64,000 bases of DNA from Hyperoodon ampullatus (lineage: Eukaryota > Chordata > Mammalia > Artiodactyla > Ziphiidae), in the NCBI GenBank assembly GCA_949752795.1, contig OX457070.1, positions 41,500,185-41,564,184 of the forward strand. Direction: 5' to 3'. Under the pieces are notes generated by a model. That model saw only the letters and a list, made by a program, of their open reading frames with translations. It was not told where the DNA came from and did no database searches. Both the position numbers and the translations under genes were made by a program. Shown here piece by piece: positions 23,801 to 35,370 of this stretch (the stretch's first letter is position 1; each line of letters opens with the position of its first letter).

Positions 23801-24891
23801 AACATAGGCAGAAAACTCTATGACATAAGTCACAGCAAGATCCTTTTTGACCTACCTCCTAGAGAAATAGAAATAAAAACAAAAATAAACAAATGGGACC
23901 TAATGAAACTTAAAAGCTTTTGCGCAGCGAAGGAAACCATAAACAAGACAAAAAGACAACCCTCACAATGGGAGAAAATATTTGCAAATGAAGCAACTGA
24001 CAAAGAATTAATCTCCAAAATTTACAAGCAACTCATGCAGCTCAATAATAATAATAGGGCTTCCCTGGTGGCGCAGTGGTTGAGAGTCTGCCTGCCGATG
24101 CAGGGGACACGGGTTCGTGCCCCGGTCTGGGAAGATCCCACATGCCGTGGAGTGGCTGGGCCCGTGAGCCATGGCCGCTGAGCCTGTGCGTCTGGAGGCT
24201 GTGCTCTAAAACGGGAGAGGCCACAACAGTGAGAGGCCCGCGTACCGCAAAAACAAACAAACAAACAAACAAAAATAATAAAAAAAAACCCAATCCAAAA
24301 ATGGGCAGAATACCTAAATAGACATTTCTCCAAAGAAGATATACAGATTGCCAACAAACACATGAAAGGATGCTCAACATCACTAATCATTAGAGAAATG
24401 CAAATCAAAACTGCAATGAGGTATCACCCCACACCGGTCAGAATGGCCATCATTAAAAAATCGATAAACAATAAATGCTGGAGAGGGTGTGGAGAAAAGG
24501 GAACCCTCTTGCACTGTTGTTGGGAATATAAATTGTTACAGCCGCTATGGAGAACACTATGGAGGTTCCTTAAAAAACTAAAAATAGAGCTACTGTATGA
24601 CCCAGCAATACCACTACTGGGCATATACCTTGAGAAAAACATAATTCAAAAAGAGTTGCAGCTCTATTTACAATAGTCAGGACATGGAAGCAACCTAAGT
24701 GTCCATCACCAGATGAATGGATAAAGAAAATGTGGCATATATATACAATGGACTATTACTCAGCCATAAAAAGAAATGAAGTTGAGTTATTTGTAGTGAG
24801 GTGGACGGACCTAGAAACTGTCATACAGAGTGAAGTAAGTCAGAAAGAGAAAAATAAATACCGTATGCTTACATATATGTGTGGAATGTAA
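20875..24891 (+). pseudogene. L1 ORF2 (endonuclease-reverse transcriptase), inactivated
   Basis: ORF2p nicks DNA and reverse-transcribes L1 RNA. Order visible: endonuclease region (about 20875-21590, many stops), then the RT region with open blocks 22134-22688 ('[19 protein letters not shown]', '[20 protein letters not shown]') and 22972-23496. The catalytic box region near 22955-22980 reads 'LFTDDMILY' where active L1 has FADD. The Cys-rich end is at 24362-24676. Numerous stops, frameshifts and a CHR-2 SINE at 24057 break it. Confidence 0.92.
24057..24273 (+). mobile_element. CHR-2 SINE, complete, inside L1 ORF2
   Basis: Starts 'gggcttccctggtggcgcag' with RNA polymerase III A-box ('tggcgcagtggt') and B-box ('gggttcgtgcc') in the tRNA-like head. 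It ends 'gagaggcccgcgtaccgc' plus a (CAAA)n tail. It inserted at an AAT-rich target: 'aataataata' at 24044-24056 and 'aataata' at 24274-24280. It is younger than the L1 it breaks. Confidence 0.97.
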
Positions 24892-25261
24892 AAGAAAAAA
24901 TAAATGGTTCTGAAGAACCTAGGGGCAGGACAGGAATAAAGACACAGACGTAGAGAATGGACTTTGGGACACAGGGAGTGGGAAGGGTAAGCTGGGACGA
25001 AGTGAGAGAGTGGCATGGGCTTATATATACTAAGAAATGTAAAGTAGAGAGCTAGTGGGAAGCAGCCGCATAGCACAGGGAGATCAGCTAGGTGCTTTGT
25101 GATCACCTAGAGGGGTGGGATAGGGAAGGTGGGTGGGAGACGCAAGAGGGAGGAGATATGGTGATATATGTAAATGTATAGCTGATTCACTTTGTTATAA
25201 AACAGAAACTTAACACACCGTTGTAAAGCAATTATACTCCAGTAAAGATGTTAAAAAAAAA

Positions 25262-25273
25262 ACGTGGCTGCAC
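25262..25273. repeat. Target site duplication (imperfect), right copy
   Basis: 'acgtggctgcac' follows the L1 A-run and corresponds to 'agtagctgcac' at 19156-19166. Confidence 0.6.
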
Positions 25274-25405
25274 CATTTTGCATTCCCACCAACAGTGCAC
25301 AAGAGTTCTAATTTCTCCTTATCCTTACCAACACTTGTTATTTTTTGTTTATTTTTTTGATAGTAGCCATCTTGATCTATATGAGGTTATATCTCATTGT
25401 AGAAA
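25274..25405 (-). mobile_element. Older L1M, antisense (right part)
   Basis: 'cattttgcattcccaccaac' continues the L1M broken at 19166, ending near 'gttatatctcattgta'. Confidence 0.85.
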
Positions 25406-25864
25406 TATCTCATTCTTAAGCTGTGTCTCCACCTCTTTTTCTCCCACTTAAGAATGTGTGTTATAATGTGAATGAATGAGAGTGATTTTGTTATGTCTAA
25501 TCATGAATCTCTTCTAATTCATTTTTAATCTTTAACGAATTTAATGATATTTTTTATTGTTACTAACAAAGAGCATGCAATGTACCTCTATCTCATATTG
25601 TCTGAAAAGAATTATAAGTGGTGGCTCTTAATTACAATAATATAATTGTAGTGTGTATAGAAGGCTCAGTTCTTAAATACACTTTTACTTCTTTGCCTGA
25701 AAGTGGTGATTCATATTCTCCACTTTCTATTAGCAGTCCTTCTTTGCTACATAATTTTTTTATTCCATATATATTTTAGCCTTAATTCTTTAGAACTATT
25801 TAATCTGAGCAATTGAATCTATATTTCATAATGCTTACTGCCTAGTTTTGGAAGTAGACATCAA
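25406..25864. other. Unique AT-rich DNA
   Basis: No gene or repeat recognised. Confidence 0.45.
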
Positions 25865-26270
25865 TACCAAATAGTTATTTAATTACAATTGTGATAAATT
25901 ATATGAAGGAAAGTGCATGATGCTGTGAGGGCTGTAATGGGGACTGGAACTAAGCAAGAATGGGGTAGGGAAGACAGGCTTCTCTGAGAATTGACATTTG
26001 TGTTAAACTTGAAGTTGAGTGATGTTTAGTTAGATGGTATGGTGTGTTGATAGACATGACTGTATGGGTGGACGGGAGTGGATTCCAGACTAGGTTAGAA
26101 AATATTTTTAAAAGTCCTTAAGATGGAAAGACATTTGATTTAGGAATAAAATGTGGGCCCATTTGATGAAGCATAAAGAATAAGAGAAAAATGGGTAGGA
26201 GCATAGGACAGAGACATAGGCAAGAGCTAAATCTTGCAGGCTATGCTAGACCGCATTTTCAAAGAATGTT
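25865..26270 (+). repeat. Ancient interspersed repeat, L3/CR1-like (tentative)
   Basis: Same pattern as 130-400: 'gacaggcttctctgagaatt', 'gacatttgtgttaaacttga' and 'aaatcttgcaggctatgcta'. Family name uncertain. Confidence 0.4.
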
Positions 26271-26609
26271 TTTGGGCTTTTCTGATCAAGACTGTACATA
26301 AGTTTATATGAAGTCTTTCAATTTTAAGCAAATAGCAATGATATATAATGTATAAAAACAGTAGCAACCCCCCCCTCAAGATATGTAGTTGGGCTCCAGA
26401 GCAAACTAGATATTTTTGCAATCCAGAAACAGAATAGAAACTCAAGTAGTGATGAAGCTGAAGCTATGAACTTGCTGGTATCTGATACAAGACACTGTCA
26501 TTGGTGGCACAAGAAATTGGCTCTGGTAGAGTAATGGGCACCAAATTCCAAAAGATAGGAAAGCATGTGATGGCAAATTAGCCTCTCAAATCAACAATCT
26601 TTATGTGAA
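26271..26609. other. Unassigned DNA
   Basis: No feature recognised. Confidence 0.4.
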
Positions 26610-26981
26610 TTTTCCTCCAGGGAACAGAAGAAGGAAATGAGCAAATTCATTCTAGTGAGTCTAGTATAATATTGAGATCAAGACTAGGCAATAAAAGTTT
26701 AAGAAAAAAATTATAGAAAATCTCAACTATGAATTTGAATGCAAAAAGTCTCCAAAAAAAACCTAATATATCAATATTTAAATCAGCAGTACATAAAAAA
26801 GATACATCATGACCAAGTACAGTTGATCTGAGGAAAGCAAGAGTGCTTCAGTATTTGAAAAGCTATCAAAATAATATATGATTAATAGACCAAATCTAAA
26901 AATCTATATAATTATCTCCATAGAAATAGCAAAAATAAATGTAATTCCATACTGCTTCATAGATTAAAAAATAAAATCTCT

Positions 26982-27478
26982 TAGCAGATGAAAGGCAAAT
27001 AAAATATGTGGCCTCTTGTTTTTTTGTCTACCCATACTCATTCCTAAACCCTTTTTTCTTACCCACTTTTCACTATCAAGATGAAAAAGCCAACTATTCA
27101 CATTCCTAGTCTCTCTTGTGTAAGGGTGGTCATATGACCCAGTTCTGGACAGTGAGGTGTAAAGAGAATTCTGATAGGGGATACTAGGAATTACTTTCCT
27201 CCCTGATGAAAGAGATATACAATCCTTTTTTTTTTTCCTCACCCTAGCTACCCACTGTTTCTTCCCTATGACCATGGTTGTAAGTGAATGTGATGCTTGA
27301 AATTATGCCATAAGAAAAGGCCAAAGATCCTGATCCCATATACTGATATCAATAAGCTGCCCAAACCTGGAACTACCTACCTTAAAATTTCTTGCTATAT
27401 GAGATAATTAGCTGTCTTTTTTGTAAATAGCAGTGTTAGATATTCTTACTTTCAATCCAAAGTATTTCTAACTGATAA
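26982..27478 (+). mobile_element. Probable MLT1-like solo LTR inside L1M (tentative)
   Basis: L1M sequence breaks at about 26982 and resumes at 27479 ('aaggaaacttctttaacctg'). The insert contains 'catatgacccagttctggac' and 'tggaactacctaccttaaaa', and ends 'atttctaactgataaag', a pattern I associate with MLT1-like LTRs. Its age relative to the L1M is clear; the family name is not. Confidence 0.5.
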
Positions 27479-28549
27479 AGAAGGAAACTTCTTTAACCTG
27501 AAAAGGGAATTCAAATTCCCCTTTCAAATTCCTATTCACATTCTTCAGTGAGTATCATACATATTGAAAAAAGGTTAGAAGTCTCCCATTACATTCAGAA
27601 ATGGAAAAGGATGCCAGTTATAACTTCTTTCAGTATTATACTGCAGATCCTAGTCAGTGCAGTAAGATAGAGACATAACATTAAAACATTAGAAAAGAAA
27701 AAAACCTAATTTGCCAATGATATTGCTTTCGTAGAAAACTGGAAAGCATATATAGACAAACTACAGAATTAGTAATAGAGTTTTGCAAGTTTACTGGATT
27801 CAGGATCAACTGAAAAAAGACTACGTAGCCACTACCCACCAGTAAAAAGAAATCACATTATATAATAAAGTACTTAGGAATGTATCTAACAGAATTTGGT
27901 AACACTTTTTAAAAGGGAATAACTTCAAAATGGTACTGAAGTGTGTAAGATGAATAAAAGGAGAAAGTTTTGGAATTGAATCACTCATTATCTTAAAGAG
28001 ACATTGATTTGCCTCAAACTAATACTAGATTCTATATTTCCTATGCAGTGTTTACTCAAACTTTAAAAGGATTTATTGGGTGTCTTAACAGCTCTTCATA
28101 AAATTAATGTGAAGTTACAAAGGACCAAGAATAGCTGAGACAATTTTAAAAAAGAAGTGCAAGATAGTTAGACCCTACCAAACTTATTTAGCAGCATAAT
28201 GATTACGATTATATAGTGTAGTCGTTGCTTGAGGTTGGGCAAATAGAAAGATGGGAAATTTTAGGGAAACAGAGCACCTCTGCGGAAACTGTTCCGGAGG
28301 TGTCACTAAAATTAGAGGCCGAGAGCAGCCAAGTATATAAATCGTTCTGGAGAAATTAGTTTTCCTGGTGAAAACAATTGAATTCCTATTGCACCCTACA
28401 TAAACAATTAGGTGGATGAAACAATTAGGTTTATGATCTCGGGTTAAGAAATGAGTTAAGTTACAAAACGGCATAAATCTTAAAGGAAAAGATTAATAAC
28501 TTGATCATATTAAAGTTAAAAGTTTCTGGTCATCAAGAGACACCATAAA

Positions 28550-28851
28550 GGACTTCCTTGGTGGCACAGTGGTTAAGAATCCACCTGCCAATGCAGGGGA
28601 CATGGGTTCAATCCCTGGTCTGGTAAGATCCAACATGCCGCGGAGCAGCTAAGCCCATGTGCCCCAAATACGGATCCTGCACTCTAGAACTACTGAAGCA
28701 TATGTGCCTAGAGCCTGTGCTCCACAACAAGAGAAGCCACCACAATGAGAAGCCCACGCACCACAAGGAAGCGTAGCCCGCACTTGCCCCAACTAGAGAA
28801 AGCCCACGTACAGCAACGAAGACCCAACACAGCCAAAAAAGAAAAAAAAAA
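28550..28851 (+). mobile_element. CHR-1 SINE, sense
   Basis: tRNA-like head 'gacttccttggtggcacagt', with the longer CHR-1 body ('gaagcccacgcaccacaagg', 'gacccaacacagcc') and an A-rich tail. A perfect 12-bp TSD 'agacaccataaa' flanks it at 28538-28549 and 28852-28863. Confidence 0.96.
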
Positions 28852-29762
28852 AGACACCATAAAAATTAAAATATATCTAAAAATATTTGAAATGCATGTA
28901 ACAGAAGTTGGGATCTAGAATTAAGAAAGGATTCCTACATATAAATAAGAAAAATGTAATAACACAAGTGAATGAATAAAGGAGAGGAAGAGGGGACAGA
29001 AATGGAAGCCTAACCCACACCCATAAACATATCCTCAGTCTCACTGATTATTTGGGGAATTCCATCTCACAGCTATCAAGTTTGCAAAATTAAAATCTGG
29101 TTTGACAATTCAGTTAGTTGATGAGGAAGGATACAGAGCTACACGAACTCTCATTTTGTTGGTGGAAATGCCCACTGATGCTTTGGAGTAGAATTTAGCA
29201 TAATTCAACAGTGTCAGTGATGGTCATACCCTTCATGCTATTTATATATCCTAGAGAAGATTTTTCTAACTCAGGATTAAAAAAGATGTTCTTGGCAATA
29301 TTGCTGTCCCAGGGAAGACTGCAAATGACTTAACTGTCCATTAACAAGAAAACAGATAAATGCTATTACTTCACAGTAGAATACTTACTACACATTGCTC
29401 AAATGAATGAACTAGAGCTACATAGTTATACCTCAAAAATGTAACACTAAGCAGAAAAATCAAGTTTCACAATGGTGTTCAAGTTATACTGTTTTGGTAA
29501 AGTTTGAAAACAGGAACAACCCTTCTATGTAATGTTTATTCATACATGTACAAGTAGTCATAGATTAAAATGTGCATGGGAATGATGAATACCAGATTCA
29601 ACACAATGTTATATCTGGGGAAAAAGAAGGGAAGGAGATGGGGGAGAAATGCATAGGGGCTTCAACTGTTCAAACTGTTTTATTTCTTAAGCTGAGAGTC
29701 TGTTACATGGATGTTTATTATACGATTTCTATGTTTTTGTATGCCTTAAATGTTTCACAATA

Positions 29763-29830
29763 ATCTATCTATCCTATCATCCATCTATCTGTCATCTATC
29801 TATCATCTACATATCATTCATATATCATCT
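29763..29830. repeat. (ATCT)n microsatellite
   Basis: Imperfect 'atctatctatcc' and 'catctatctgtcatctatct' units directly after the L1M 3' end. It may have grown from the L1 tail. Confidence 0.9.
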
Positions 29831-31895
29831 GTTTCTTTTATCAGTCATCATCTATCTGAAGCATGCATGATAAAATGGATAATAGATCTATAAGTATTAT
29901 AATATTCTTATTACTTTGCTGCTATTTTAAACATGTTATTTGCTAAAAGGTTTTATTTGCTACTGTGTGGGTAATAGATCAGAGTAGATAAGAGGGGCTG
30001 TGAGATGCCACTGAGTTTTATTGCAGTAGCAGATGGAAGAACATAGTGAATCTGAAGACTACTTAGGAAGTTGAATGGATGTCTATGAGACTACTTGAAA
30101 GTGAAAGTTTAGGGAAAGGCTGGTGCAAGGATGGTTCTAATGTTTCTGTCATGAACCTCCTAGTGGACAATAAAATGACTTCTATTGCTAGAAGATACAC
30201 GTGGAAAGAGTGACGTTGGTGGTTGAGGCAATGTGATTTTAACAAATTTTAACAAAGAATTTATGTTTCTTGTAACATTCCTTGACGTGTTGCATATCCT
30301 AAAAAGTGCATCCTGAAGCCTTTGTCAGAGTCCAAGAGAAATGTTCTGATGTGGCTTGCCTCCTCCTGAAAAGTCCAAGTTAAAAATTTCTGTTTAAAGA
30401 AGTAACTCCTCCATATGGCATATTCACAGTTTCTATAGAACTGGCTGGCATGAGGTGGTTTAGGAGAGATCCATTACTTGATCCCATTTGTGGCCAATAT
30501 GGGCTTTGGACTATGAAAATGCTGATTGGATTGAAATAGGATTTACAACTGAGAATCACCTGTTAGGGCAGGGATGCTGCCTAAAAATGCTGGCTGAAGA
30601 TTGCAGAATGTGCTGATCTGTATACTGGAGAGGGCCCTAAAAAGCACAATGTGCAAGACTTTCACTGTTGCTAAGAACTCAGGTGAAAAATGTGTGTTAT
30701 AGGCATTTTTTAACCCAGCATGACTTCTGTGGATGCTGCTGATTGATCAGAACTTGCTGCATATTGCTTTGTGGTTGTTTAATTTCTGTACTAGTTCTGT
30801 ATGTAGGATCTTTAAAAAAATTGTTATACTTCTTCAGCCATGGTAGGAAGTCACAACAAACAGTTCATTCTCACCTTCATAATCCAAAATTATATAAAAT
30901 TTTGCCATAGTGCTGTTTATTTGTGCCTGATTGAATTCTTGGCAAATAACAGAAACTGATGCTTCTATTCTTATTCCTGATGCTCATTTCTATATTAGGG
31001 TATGAAAAGAGCTAGTGGATAGTATTAAGCATTAATAAAGTGAGCAAGTGAGGTTGCTTAAGAATGAAACTGCTTATGAGATGTCCTAGATTCAACTTCG
31101 TGTTAGTTTTATTAGATAGGTGTCACTTTTCCAATGTTGATTTTCATAACCACGTCCTTTATTCTGAACCATGAAAAGTGAGTATATGTTTAAAACTAAA
31201 GTAAATATGATATTTAGGTTTTTAGCAGTTTTGTACCATCTACTGAAGAAAATAAGCCTGGTAACCTGAGAGTTCATTTCAGTTAAGAATAAAAATTACT
31301 AAAATGTTCTGTTCACTGAACCAAACACAGATTATATTTTTGTTAGTTAGGTTCCAAGAATTCACCAGTGGGAAGCTAGAGAAAAAAACAAAATTAAACA
31401 AAACAAAAATCAAATGAGATCTTGATAGTAGAAGAGGGAAAGACTCAAAGGCCTATCTATTCTTTCCTTATAAGAAAGTAAGCCTTTTATAAATTTTCTA
31501 CAAATAAATTTTGCAAAATTATAATCAGACACTTCAGGGGCAAGGTGGTGTTTCTGATTTGCATTCTCGGAAATTACAACCAGGATCCAGTTTGCTAAAG
31601 GATAAGCTTCAAGAAGAGTTAATATTAATGTTCCAGGACTTCGATCCTAGGTTATCAAGATTCTGGGGGCACCTCGTAGATCATCTGTTTCTATTCTGTT
31701 TATTATTGAAGACTCCTGCTTTTATCTTCACCTGAATCTCACACATAATCAGGTACACTCAAGCAGTCTGGAGGTTGCTTATACTTTTGGAAAAGTACAA
31801 ATTTACAAAAATAATCATCCCTTGGACCCCTGTCCATCTCCTTTCTAAAATCACAGATAGTTTCACACCTGCCAGTCTCCCCTGCTTGGTTCCTC
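29831..31895. other. Unique DNA
   Basis: No gene, exon or repeat recognised. Short open frames at 30063-30245, 31092-31277 and 31511-31735 have no motif support. Confidence 0.5.
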
Positions 31896-32103
31896 TAGAG
31901 CCATTTCTCAACCCTGGCACGTTGGTTCTTTGTTGAATGGGTCTGATCTATGCACTGTAGTATGTTTAGCAGCATCCCTGGGCTCAATCTACTGGATGCC
32001 AGTAGTACTCATCCACACAACTGTGACAAACAAAAATGTCTCTAATTCTTCCCAAATGTCCCCTGGGGGCAAAACTGCTCCCAGTTGAGAACAACTGTTC
32101 TAA
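31896..32103 (-). mobile_element. MER5A-type hAT-Charlie DNA transposon
   Basis: Reverse-orientation element with 'gtttagcagcatccctgg', 'ggatgccagtagtactcat' and 'aatgtcccctgggggcaaa'. The ends 'tttctcaaccctgg' and 'cagttgagaacaac' are inverted partners. The 8-bp flanks 'ctctagag' and 'ttctaaag' are plausible diverged hAT target duplications. Non-autonomous and non-coding. Confidence 0.78.
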
Positions 32104-33505
32104 AGAGAAGTTTATATGGGTCTCCAAGAAGCAATGGTGAAAGACTAATTCTGCAGCATCACTGATATTTGGATTGGGTTTTCATGCAGATAGATGTGTC
32201 TGGGGGTTATCCTAAAAAAATCATGAGATGATTATATCAACTATACTTAAATAAAATAAATTTTTTAAAAATCATGAGTTGGGAACCTCTTTTTACAGAA
32301 GCATTATTCTGCTACAGTATATACTTTCTATTTTCTGACTGACAACAGTTTCAATAAATGGATTGCTTTTCTATGCTAGGTGCTGAAAATACTAGTGTGA
32401 ATGAAAATCAATTTCTCCTCTAAAGGAATAGGCACTCCAGGGACATTTGGGAAATCTTTGACCAAAACGAAACTTAATGTAAGTTAGCATTAACTGTGGA
32501 CCCTATATTAGTAACAAATATTACTACTTTCTTTCATTAATGAAAGACAATTCGTGTGTATATATTCATTCCTATATGTAAGAATCTGCCTGACTCTGCT
32601 ATTCTGTATCATTATTAAAGGATGAATAATACCCAGAGAGGTAGTTAAAGCCACTTAATTGGCATATGAATGAATGAAATGTTCAATTAAGAGGGCCAAA
32701 TGCCAGAGGTGAATTAGTTTAATGCTTTTTTATGACTTGACATGATGCATTACTGGTGACTAGCATCTATAAAATGGTCTGCTTTATAAGACACAGGGTT
32801 AATTACTAAACTTTAGCTTAAACCACTTCATTCTATTGTCACTTTGTTTTATATTTTTTTGTGTTCATTGCTTAAATTCATAAAGAATAGTTCTTATTTT
32901 AGCAAACATATTTCCCATCTTAGGATAATCCAAGGCTTTATTATTCACTGATGCTCTCATTTGATGCCAAGTACCATGTATTTTAATATACCATACAACT
33001 ACTAGATTGAGATGATTTCTTAATTGGCTCTTTCAGCTTTCCAGCAGCTTGCACACATTAAGAAGATTCTACTCTGCTTATCAGAAGTGAGCTTGCTGTA
33101 GTTGGTGACATTTGTGCTGATCTTAAAAATTATCAGACATAAAATCATTTATTGTCTAATCAAGTAAATTGGACAGCTTCTATCTCTGACTGAACTTTCA
33201 GGTTTTTGTGACAGAAAGTAATAATAATGAATAGTAATGAAAACCAAGTGGCCTGATACATGATATAAATCTTTATTGTTCTTATTTGTTCTGTTGGTCA
33301 TTCCTCCCACTACTATTTCAGAAAGTCATCTAAAATAGAAACCTAGTACTCTGAATCTTATGGAAAATAGTCCTTTAAAAGAGAAGAGCCTTTTTTATTT
33401 TGATGCATGTATATTTAGAATCCTTTGAATACTCAAATACAAGACTATAGATGGAATCGTATTATTTAGAATAGACAGTGATTTTACAGGTAATTCAGCA
33501 CAATG
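32104..33505. other. Unique AT-rich DNA
   Basis: No repeat or gene recognised. The block 32690-33000 is unusually free of repeat signatures and could include conserved non-coding sequence, but this cannot be judged from one genome. Confidence 0.45.
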
Positions 33506-33655
33506 CCTTTATTTTTTCATATAAGGACATTGAAAGTCAGATTGGCTAAGTGACTTGCCCAAGGTCTCTCAGATAGAAAGAGGCAAAGTAGGCATAATAG
33601 TACAGAATTACTAATTCCTGGTCCAGTGGCATCAGTTTTCTAGCATATGGTTTTT
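33506..33655 (-). mobile_element. MIR SINE
   Basis: Reverse-orientation MIR core: 'taagtgacttgcccaaggtc' is nearly identical to the MIR consensus in reverse. Confidence 0.75.
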
Positions 33656-33875
33656 CTGTATGAACTTCAGAATTATTTTTTTCTGGTCATATGATTATAT
33701 GATATAGAAGTTAAGGAAAAAGTAAGCTAAAATAATCTTTTCTCCACAGCCCCAAATTTTGTATATAAGTTTCAAGAGTTGTTCAAATGGTTGGTATTTC
33801 ATGGCCTCTGACATTTGGAGACTCACTGTGAACATCACAAGAACAGTTAGACACATGCGACTTGTATGTTCCAAA

Positions 33876-34065
33876 TGTTCTTGGATCAGATTCTTATTTC
33901 CATAGGTGTACCTTTTGAGATTTATATAACAAAGATACCTTTAGCATTGTTAATTTACATAAAAATAAAATGTTCTTGTATCAGATTCTTATTTCCATAG
34001 GTGTACCTTTTGAGATTTATATAACAAAGATACCTTTAGCATTGTTAATTTACATAAAAATAAAA
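33876..34065. repeat. Recent 95-bp tandem duplication
   Basis: Positions 33876-33970 and 33971-34065 are the same 95-bp unit, differing at one base (g at 33884, t at 33979). The unit ends in 'cataaaaataaaa', and a 7-bp 'aaatgtt' motif lies at both junctions and at the far end. Near identity implies a very recent event in otherwise old sequence, or an assembly artefact. Confidence 0.97.
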
Positions 34066-34309
34066 TGTTAAAAAGTGAAATTACATGTTTTTATATATTA
34101 AGTAGAGGGTTTTTTTTTTTACAAGTAGGAACAAAAATGTTCTAGTTGTAATAAAGCGAGTGTTGCAGAATTGAGTATTGTTTTCTTATGATAGATATTC
34201 AATATAATTTCAAGGGATAGAAACTTGCTGTAATGAGCATTCATATAGTGAGAAAAGAATTAATGTAATTAATGTAGAGATTATGTATATATATGTAGAT
34301 AGATAGAGA

Positions 34310-34445
34310 TATAGTGGATGTGAGAAGTATCTCATTGTAGTTGGAAGTTGCATTTCCCTAATGACTAATTATATTGAGCATCTTTTCAGGTGCTTTTTAG
34401 CCATTTGTGTATCTTCTTTTCAAATCCTTTGCCCATATTTAAACT
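34310..34445 (-). mobile_element. L1M 5' piece, inverted relative to its 3' piece
   Basis: Antisense ORF2 C-terminal sequence ('aagtatctcattgtagttgg', 'tattgagcatcttttcaggt') directly joined to the sense L1M at 34446. In L1 coordinates this piece lies upstream of the sense piece, the arrangement expected from a 5' inversion. Confidence 0.7.
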
Positions 34446-34975
34446 AGGTTAGTCTACTCCTAGGTATAGACTCAAGAGAAATGAAAACATATGTGCAAAC
34501 AAAATTTTGCGGAAGAATGTTCATGTTAACATTTTCCATAATAGCCAAAGTTGGACACAATCCAAACGTCTGTCAACTGAAGAATAAGCAAATGTGGTAT
34601 ATCTATACAATCAAAAACTATTTGGCAATAAAAGTGAATTATGTACTGATGCATGCTATAACACAGATGAACCTGAAAACATACTAAGTGAAAGAAGCCA
34701 ATCATAAAAAAACATATATCATATAATTACATTTATATGAAATGGCTAAAAAAGAGACGGAAAGTAGGTTAGTGCTTGCCTAGGGCTAGGGGGAGAGAGA
34801 AATGGGGAATGACTGCTAATGGGTATATGCTTTCTTTTGAGGTGATGACAGGTTCTAAAACTAGATAGCAGTGGTGGTTGCACAACTCTGTGAATGTACT
34901 AGAAAACACTGAATGGTAAACTTTAGTTGGGTAAATGTTATGGTATGTGAATTATATCTCAGTAAAGCTTTTGAA
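34446..34975 (+). mobile_element. L1M 3' end, sense
   Basis: Sense L1M covering the ORF2 end ('atgttcatgttaacattttc', 'aatgtggtatatctatacaa') and 3'UTR ('aattatatctcagtaaagct'). With 34310-34445 it forms a 5'-inverted insertion. The short frame 34481-34687 is decayed ORF2. Confidence 0.8.
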
Positions 34976-35189
34976 TAAAGAAAAACATGCTTATAAAAAT
35001 TACACAGTTTTACTTTCTTGTAGTTTATAAAGTAATAAATTTCAAAATAAGGCTTTTAGAATCCTTACTATAAGTTGATTACCAGCTGGTCAATAAAATA
35101 ACCATTTGCACTTAAATTGTTAAAAATTAACATCTCCGTATTACAGACAAATGTTTTCACTTCTACTCTCAGTATATAGCACATCATCT

Positions 35190-35352
35190 ATCTAGTTGCC
35201 CAAACCAAGTACTTCAAAGTAATCTTTCATTTTCTTTTACCGCCAACCTGTAGGAAAGCACAAAGTTCTATTGACTTCACCTTTCACCTCCTGGGTATCA
35301 TTTGGCATTCTTCCTTTCCAGTCATGCTGCTTTAGCCTTATTTGGGAATATT
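35190..35352 (+). mobile_element. L2 LINE, left part (tentative)
   Basis: Decayed L2-like sequence ('cacctttcacctcctgggta', 'tttccagtcatgctgcttta'). An L1 inserts at 35371, and L2-like sequence continues at 36030. Confidence 0.5.
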
Positions 35353-35370
35353 TGGCCTACCCTATTTTTA
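35353..35370. repeat. Target site duplication, left copy
   Basis: 'tggcctaccctattttta', repeated perfectly at 36012-36029. Confidence 0.93.

Larger units (their letters stand above)
19167..25261 (+). mobile_element. Near full-length L1, sense
   Basis: About 6.1 kb including one SINE (24057-24273). Order: CpG-containing 5'UTR (19167-19922), ORF1 (19923-20816), 58-bp spacer, ORF2 (20875-24891), 3'UTR with a G-rich tract (25110-25139) and a short A-run (about 25252-25262). Both ORFs carry many stops and frameshifts. It lies head-on inside an older antisense L1M whose halves are at 18931-19155 and 25274-25405. Confidence 0.93.
26610..29762 (+). mobile_element. Old L1M, sense, ORF2 to 3' end, interrupted
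   Basis: A strongly decayed sense L1 covering much of ORF2 and the 3' end. Landmarks: 'gatacatcatgaccaagtac', 'aaaggaccaagaatagctga', 'gaaaagattaataacttgat', and a 3' region ending 'atgccttaaatgtttcacaa'. It is split by an LTR-like insert (about 26982-27478) and by a CHR-1 SINE (28550-28851). No useful open frame remains. Confidence 0.75.

Noticed and set aside
24057..24130. tRNA gene
   Set aside because: A-box and B-box are present, but this is the tRNA-derived head of a CHR-2 SINE with a SINE body and tail, not a folding tRNA gene.
33876..34065. CRISPR array or satellite
   Set aside because: Only two adjacent 95-bp units with no spacers, in mammalian DNA; it is a simple tandem duplication.
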